Assembly (NCBI GenBank): GCA_024529925.1
Contig: JAFEUB010001060.1
Span: 124,001 to 188,000 of the forward strand
DNA length: 64,000 nucleotides
DNA from: Ophthalmolycus amberensis
Taxonomy: Eukaryota; Chordata; Actinopteri; Perciformes; Zoarcidae
Reading direction: 5' to 3'
This document shows positions 58,116 through 64,000 of the stretch, one piece after another. Numbering within the stretch: position 1 is the first letter of the stretch; each line of letters starts with the position of its first letter. The notes beneath the pieces are model-generated. The model was not told the origin of the DNA. It did no database searches and saw only the letters and a program-made list of their open reading frames with translations. A program made the position numbers and the translations under genes.

Positions 58116-60870
58116 TTGTTGAACTCATACACCTCTACTCCCGCCTCGCCCTGTGTGGCTTTTTGCGGTCTTTATACTTCCTTGTTCATGATTACATGCA
58201 TAACATACCATATGATTTTGTTTCATATCTATGGTTTACGGGGCGTTATTTTTGGTAGGTAGAGCTGTGAATGCTGGACACAGCCTGCGACGCTATCAGC
58301 TATTACCTTAAAGTGTCAACATAGAAACCCCTGGATCTATATCTCCTCTGCATTGGCTGTAGGAGATGTTTGGTCATTATTACAAATCTTGGCTGAACAG
58401 GCTGATATCAGGCTTTTCAATCATGCATTTTGCCATCAACAATGACTCTCAGCTTTGAGCTCATTCTCAGCCCTGCGTGTCGCTCTTCCCCTGATAATTG
58501 GACGCTCCTTGGGGCTCCGATGTCACTGGGGCTCCCCAGCGTTAATCCAACCATGCTTGAAGAACAGAACAGTGCTGCTAAATGGTTTACCATAGATTCT
58601 CCTCAAGGTGAAGATCGCGGAAAGATAACGCTCCATATTCACAAGCGCCAAGCTGAATGATGTCTGTTAGGAGTGATAATGAACTGTGTGGCAAATCAAG
58701 CTTGGAGAGGATCGCAAGTGTAAAAAATGACACGGGGCTGGAATTACATACGTCTATCATGGCTGACATTGTTGCTAGCGGCCTTACACGTGTACTTTTT
58801 TCAGCAGTTACTGACGATCAGGGAAACACTTGACTCAAACTTTTCTGTTTCATTTGACCCGATTAGAACGGTGTGATGCGATGCGGGAAAGGTTAAGAAC
58901 GACCACCGTTGTTCCAGTGGAGGTTATATACAGCGCAGATGCACGATGGGCCATTCTTAAACATGCTACTGCTGCAGTTTACCGCTCAGCCAAATGAAGC
59001 GTCACCGCTGTGGCCTGGTGAAGCAATTACAAGACCTCTTCTGGCGTTACTGAGGAGCACCGCTGCTAACTAAATGGTTTTCTATAAGAATCCTGCGGGA
59101 ATGGATCATTAAGAAATAGCTCTCAAGCTATCTGTGATGCAGTGGGAGATACACTCTGTGTGTGTGTGAGTGAGTTAACCATACCCACTGAGACCCAGGA
59201 GACTACAGTACATCTGTTACAGATGAGGAGACTTCTTAAACACATTTCAATGGACTGACGCTAAGCTGCTAATGCGTTCCTGTAAATGGAGGCAGGTTGC
59301 TGCTGATGATGTTGGAAGGGGGAATACGCCTTCAATCAAGCCTTCTCTTTCACCGTGGGCCAAGAGCATCTCTCTCTTTCTTTCTTCTTCTTTTCTTCTA
59401 TGTGTGTGGGGGGGGGGGGTACTTCCATCTCAAAGGGTAACTCTGATGCATCTTGAACAAATTGAGCCGCCCTGTAAAAAGGCCTTGAGTTGCTTATTCT
59501 ATTGATTCACCAAAATGCTAGTTGAAGGAATTCAAATTCCACCGCTTGTGGCTCACCAGATTCAATTTGCGCAGTTTTCATAAGGTCCAAATAGAAACAC
59601 ATGCTCCCCTGAGAAATTTCCGTGGGTGATTTTCTTTGAAAACGGTCCACGGTTGTGATTTTTATTCATTTCTTTTCTTCATCTCGGCCCACCAGCAAAC
59701 ACTGGCTGATTGCATTGCGGCTGAAGTGCTCGGCTTAAAGCGCAAGTGACACACGTGTCAACATGCGCTGCCCTGCTGGAGAGATGAGACGATGTCCTCA
59801 GAATTGGCCTTGATTACCCGTCACCACCGGAAGCGATGCGGTTACAATGAGGAACTTGTTTCTGTGATGACAGGGTCATAAGGGTCCCTGCCCTGTCACG
59901 CTCATCCCCCATGGTGACGGAGCAGCTAGCACAACGCCTGCCCCTGCTGACTGGCACGGCCCACACAGAATTAAAACAACACTGCCCACACATGCACTGG
60001 ATACTACTGCCCTATTCTCTCTTAAACCATGTGCTGGGACATACAATATTTCATGGCCCTGCGCTCCGCTGGGGTTCCAACATGACACCTGGTGGCAATG
60101 AATAATGAGGCTGCATCGGCCCCACGGGATGGGAATACATTTTTCATTTTGGTCCAGAGAGGAAGTTTTAGGACCTCTGAATTATGCAACAGATGCTCCA
60201 CTGTTTATCAAAAGCACTTGGATGTACAGGCTATTTGAGAGGATGGAGCGTTCTGAACAAAAAGATGTATCGAGGTTCCACATCAAACCTTTATTTTCTC
60301 CTAATGATAAAAGAACTAGAAGGAGTACTAGAGTGAATGCTATGTGGCTCTTATGAGTACAATGAAAGGATCAGATATTTGTCTGGCCGCGTGAAAATAG
60401 AGAAAACAAATAAGAAATGTCTTCAGAAAACACCAACGTAATTAAAACAGAATGTGATGTTTACCAATGGTGACTGGTCTGGCCCCGCACGCTTAGTAAG
60501 GAGAACACCACACACTGCCTGGGCCCAGAAACGATTTGATAGAGAAGACAATGATCATACCCAAAGCTAGGATTCATCACTGTGTTATTGGGAGGATGGA
60601 TGAAGACATCAATGAAGATGCCATCTGTAGACCCATGCAGGCTGAGCCATGGTACAATTGGTTGACACTTGACAGGGGTTGGACACTGCAAGGTGTCCTA
60701 GCTTGTGGTTATAGTGCAAGAGACCGATCACTCAAATGTGAGCATTGCATGTTTCTTCAAGATACGTTGAATGTTGACGTTTCTGAACCAAAGATCCTTC
60801 TCATGAATTTGTTTTGTATCAGCCTTCTATCCTGCTGGCAGAAACGCACAATGCCAAGTGGTTAACGTTG
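58116..60870. other. Non-coding stretch, no gene recognised
   Basis: It contains a short TG run (about 59157-59166) and a G run (about 59407-59419). The open frames at 60105-60356 and 60536-60865 match nothing I know. Segment 59690-59880 is unique-looking with moderate GC. Confidence 0.5.
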
Positions 60871-60877
60871 TGAAACC

Positions 60878-61165
60878 ATTGGTTAGGTTTAGGCAACCAA
60901 GCTATTAGTTATTAAGGGTAGAAAAAAGATCATTGTTTGTGTTAAAATAATAACTTAAACAAAGGGACGTAACATCGGTGACATCGTGAATAAAAAAGAA
61001 ACGCCACAACGAGACATAATAACCGTAGCTACCATAAATAAAGCAACCGCCCTCACCAGACTGTCTCATGTAAAGTTACGTAACAAGGGTAAAAATGTAC
61101 ACAACAAGCGTAAACTCAACATTTAAATCTGGTTCCACACGGGACAGCAGTCTCCTGGTGAAGGG
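60878..61165 (+). repeat. Dispersed repeat family, fragment D
   Basis: The most extended copy. GGTTAGGTTTAGGCAACCAA is followed by GTGTTAAAATAATAACTTAA and, after about 170 bp, CACACGGGACAGCAGTCTCC and TGGTGAAGG. It links the head (as in A and C) with the tail (as in B). Confidence 0.55.
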
Positions 61166-63404
61166 ACAGTGTTTGTTTGACCGATCCTCCAGCTGTTATG
61201 CAGGTATTGTGATGCTGGTGCAGTGTCGAAGCAGCTGGATGACATGACGGTGTATAAACCAGTGAATTCCTTTGACAAAAGCACACAGCTGGTGGTTTAG
61301 TGATGGAGGACAGCACTGCCATTCATTTCGGTTCTTCAGCACTTTGATGTTGATGTCAGCCCTGGGACACCTATTTTTGTCTATTCAGACCATACTCCAT
61401 GTGTACTTTTGCACTCAGAAAGCTGTAAACAGTGTTTAATGAGACAGGCATTGTTCTTGCAGCCTCATCAGTTAGCGAGCAATCAGATACTGTCAATGTC
61501 GACACTCTACTTTGTGTGACGCAGTCTGAACAGAACCTCACTGCCCATTTTGTTTGCTGTTCATGCCTTGTTCTCTCTCCTGGTTTTTCTGTTCTTTGGC
61601 CTAGTCTCATGGAATCCCTTTGGAAAATATGCACAATTAACTGGTGTGCTGCCTTACTATGAGGCAATCCTTGAGATGTCAGTCCTGGTTGATTTAGAGT
61701 TTCTATTCGAGAGAAAACTAAGGAATTGTCTTTGGCTGTGTTCACAATATCATATTAACTTGTTCAGAATTGGGTGAACAGTTCCATTTTTGGTGTGTAG
61801 GGAATGTCACCACAGGCACACACTTCATTATACTGCAAATATATAAATATTGCAATACTTTCCTCACATGGCCATATCGGCTCAAACTATGATATGGTAT
61901 AAATGACCACCTTTGCTGATAGATAATGACTAACAGACATTTGGTTTTTACAAAAACCTTCAAGATTCCCACTTTAAGTAAGAAGATCATGACTAGTTGT
62001 CGGTGCATTTAATACAGTGGAAGTTAGGTGACATGTACAGCCTAGATTAACGAATGTCAGAATGCTCCTTTGGTTCTTTTAAGGCTCCGAGAGAGTAGTG
62101 TTGTGAGAACATGTTAACTACTCTCATGTCCGTACAGTGAATATGGATCACTAGCCACCAGCTGTTTAGTTTAGCTTAGACTTAAAACTTTTATCCTAAT
62201 GTTTGCGAAAAGACCAAAGAATAAAAACGATATATTGCCGGGCGCAGTAACTTCCAGGATTTCTGTCCTCAAGTCCCGTACAACTGTTTCATTAACTAAT
62301 TGGTCTTTACTGTGACCCTAACCATGCTGTCGTTGCCATGATCAGAAAAAAAAGTAAAGTTTTGAAGAATCATCCAACATCAATGGAAGGTTAGTGGTGT
62401 GACAAAGTTATAATGAGGCTCAGTTTTTGTCTGTTCCTCTGAGTTTCGGAAAGGATACCAAACACTGACTCCAGCGAGAGCTTTTCATGTTCTTACATTA
62501 GCTGATGGTCATCGTGTATTTTTATTACACTTGTTAAACTGCAGTAACTTTAGCCGCAGAGTGAAGAACTACCCACCGCCCTAATTCCCACACATTGTCC
62601 CTTTTAATAGGGACACTTTTAAACACTAAATGTCCTGCATCCACTGTAATATAACACCAAAATGTCATTTGGGCAGCCAGGGTGAATCTCAGCATGATTG
62701 GACTCTGTGCGTCAGGCCCATTATGTTATTGTGGCTGAAATGCAACAGAGCAAGTACAGCATTAAATATGTGTTCAGTCGTACTTTCGTATTTTTAACAA
62801 CTTGATATGGGAATAAAGTTTTGATGTAAATCACCCACTCTTCCACGCTTGCTCTGCAGGGCTTTTTAACTCCTTGCCATAAGTAAGAGGACAATTAAGC
62901 TTATATAATTGAATTATAAGACACGGCACAGCGAAACGTGGCTATTATACTGTATGTTATTAACCTTCTCCGTGATTGAGGTGTCATTTCATAGGTCAAG
63001 CAAAGAAACTGTAAGATTAAACTCTGGCTTAGTAGCTGTGTGGGCGAGCGCTGAATGAGCAGAAACATGACAGTTTTAGAACAAGCTCGCTTGCCTGTAT
63101 AGGCTGCCAGGCGGCCCGTGGCTCTCCACCTGCCTGCTTCCCACTTATTGAAGATGAATGAGTTCCGGGTTTAGCCATTACTTACCTTGTGAAATGGCCT
63201 TAAAAGGGATGGCATAGCCCCTGTCAGCGCAAGTGTGACCAAAACACCATAAAGTCAAGCTCATTTAGAAACAGATCCATTATGTCAGCTCATAATGCAC
63301 TTGAGATCCAGCAGGAAATGATAAACAGCTTTCCATCGTGCAGCAGAGTGTTAAAAAGGTCAGTCAGAATAAATACGCAAAAATGTTTTTGCTGAAACAT
63401 CGTA
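61166..63404. other. Non-coding stretch, no gene recognised
   Basis: AT-leaning DNA. A block at 63090-63330 is unique-looking with balanced composition and may be conserved, untested. No gene, RNA or repeat is supportable. Confidence 0.5.
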
Positions 63405-63777
63405 GTCGAGCATGTTGGTATTGTAACGTTTTAACATGAACTGCAACTGAGGTTGATGGGAATTTCATTCGGTTGGCTGGTGTTTGGTTCTTTATCAAAG
63501 TATCGGACTAATTCAAACGTTGACCTGATGATGGCACTACAGGGGAAGTCAAATTTAAAGGAAAGTAAATCGAATGACAATAGCTATCTAGAATTGTTTT
63601 TTTTTTAAACATTCAACCTCATGGTGGCGCTAGAGCCAGTCAGTAGGATACATTGTTAGGGATCACATCTTCATCCAAATGAATCTAATGGCTGTTGAGA
63701 TATTTCAGTCTGGACCAAAGTAAAGGACCGACCTACTAGCTGTCAGACCGACGTCATCCCTAGAACCACGCCTAAAA
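63405..63777 (+). repeat. Common teleost repeat, plus-oriented copy
   Basis: In order: GAGGTTGATGGGAATTTCAT, GACCTGATGATGGCACTA, CAACCTCATGGTGGCGCTAG, GTTGAGATATTTCAGTCTGG, and GTCAGACCGACGTCATCC. I recognise this chain from introns and UTRs of many fish. The class is not known to me. An opposite-strand fragment is at 49895-50100. Confidence 0.6.
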
Positions 63778-63780
63778 TGT

Positions 63781-63902
63781 ACAATCATTTCTACTCAAAT
63801 GTATTGCATTACAAGTACAACGTAGCAAAAAATCAACATACTTAAGTACCTCAAATTTCTATTAATGGATAAAGTACTTGAGGAAATGTACTTCCACCAC
63901 TG
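63781..63902 (+). mobile_element. hAT-like non-autonomous element, right end
   Basis: It ends GTACTTCCACCACTG, so on the minus strand it begins CAGTGGTGGAAGTAC. This terminal CAGTGGTGG is that of a widespread teleost non-autonomous element usually placed with hAT. The interior has TTAAGTACCTCAAATTTCTA and AAAGTACTTGAGG. The left end is not visible, and the piece abuts the repeat at 63405-63777. Confidence 0.5.
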
Positions 63903-64000
63903 GCTGTGGCTTCCTGTAGGATGAGTCTTCTTAAATCCCGCCTTTTCTTTTAAAACACATTAACCTCTTTAATCCCAATTTACTGGTGGAAAGTCACGTT

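Noticed and set aside
60536..60865. Open frame of 109 codons
   Set aside because: No recognised family; length is within chance for AT-leaning DNA of this size.

Overview
The window looks like intergenic or intronic DNA from a ray-finned fish, most likely a teleost and possibly a percomorph. The grounds are its transposon mixture (L2/Rex-type and RTE-type LINE remnants, a BEL/Pao LTR element, a PIF/Harbinger derivative, hAT-like ends), many long CA/TG, AT and CT microsatellites, and several short interspersed repeats I recognise from teleost genomes. I found no host protein-coding exon, tRNA, rRNA, snRNA, CRISPR array or bacterial-type operon. Every protein-like signal I can support belongs to a decayed transposable element.

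Layout. 1-8.0 kb: a 1.07-kb PIF/Harbinger-type element (1162-2231) with 39-bp inverted ends, TAA target duplications and the frameshifted start of a MADF gene, then a 5'-truncated L2-like LINE 3' end (about 2680-3680). 8.1-8.9 kb: a degenerate tandem array interrupted by a second short LINE 3' end that has a clear target-site duplication. 12.0-14.0 kb: a minus-strand BEL/Pao element with large internal deletions and an identical 92-bp piece of LTR on each side. 18.4-20.4 kb: a 96-bp CA tract followed by a LINE whose reverse-transcriptase palm has been removed in frame. 24-38 kb: mostly unrecognised sequence with isolated repeat fragments and a third LINE remnant at 27.3-27.6 kb. 38.3-38.8 kb: two copies of one widespread short repeat. 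41-61 kb: four fragments of another dispersed family. 49.9-57.6 kb: a minus-oriented repeat copy, two MITE-like pieces, an RTE-type LINE remnant, a 79-bp AT tract grown on a retroposon tail, and an LTR-like segment. 63.4-63.9 kb: a common teleost repeat followed by a hAT-like end.

The elements do not work together as a pathway. The window is a record of successive insertions and internal deletions. The unrecognised stretches between them include blocks of moderate GC, without obvious repeats, that could be conserved regulatory DNA of a gene desert, but this cannot be shown without a cross-species alignment. I did not find evidence of a new biological system. The most informative items are the Harbinger derivative with its MADF relic, the internally deleted BEL/Pao copy, the LINE nested in the 8.1-8.9 kb array, and the palm-deleted LINE.
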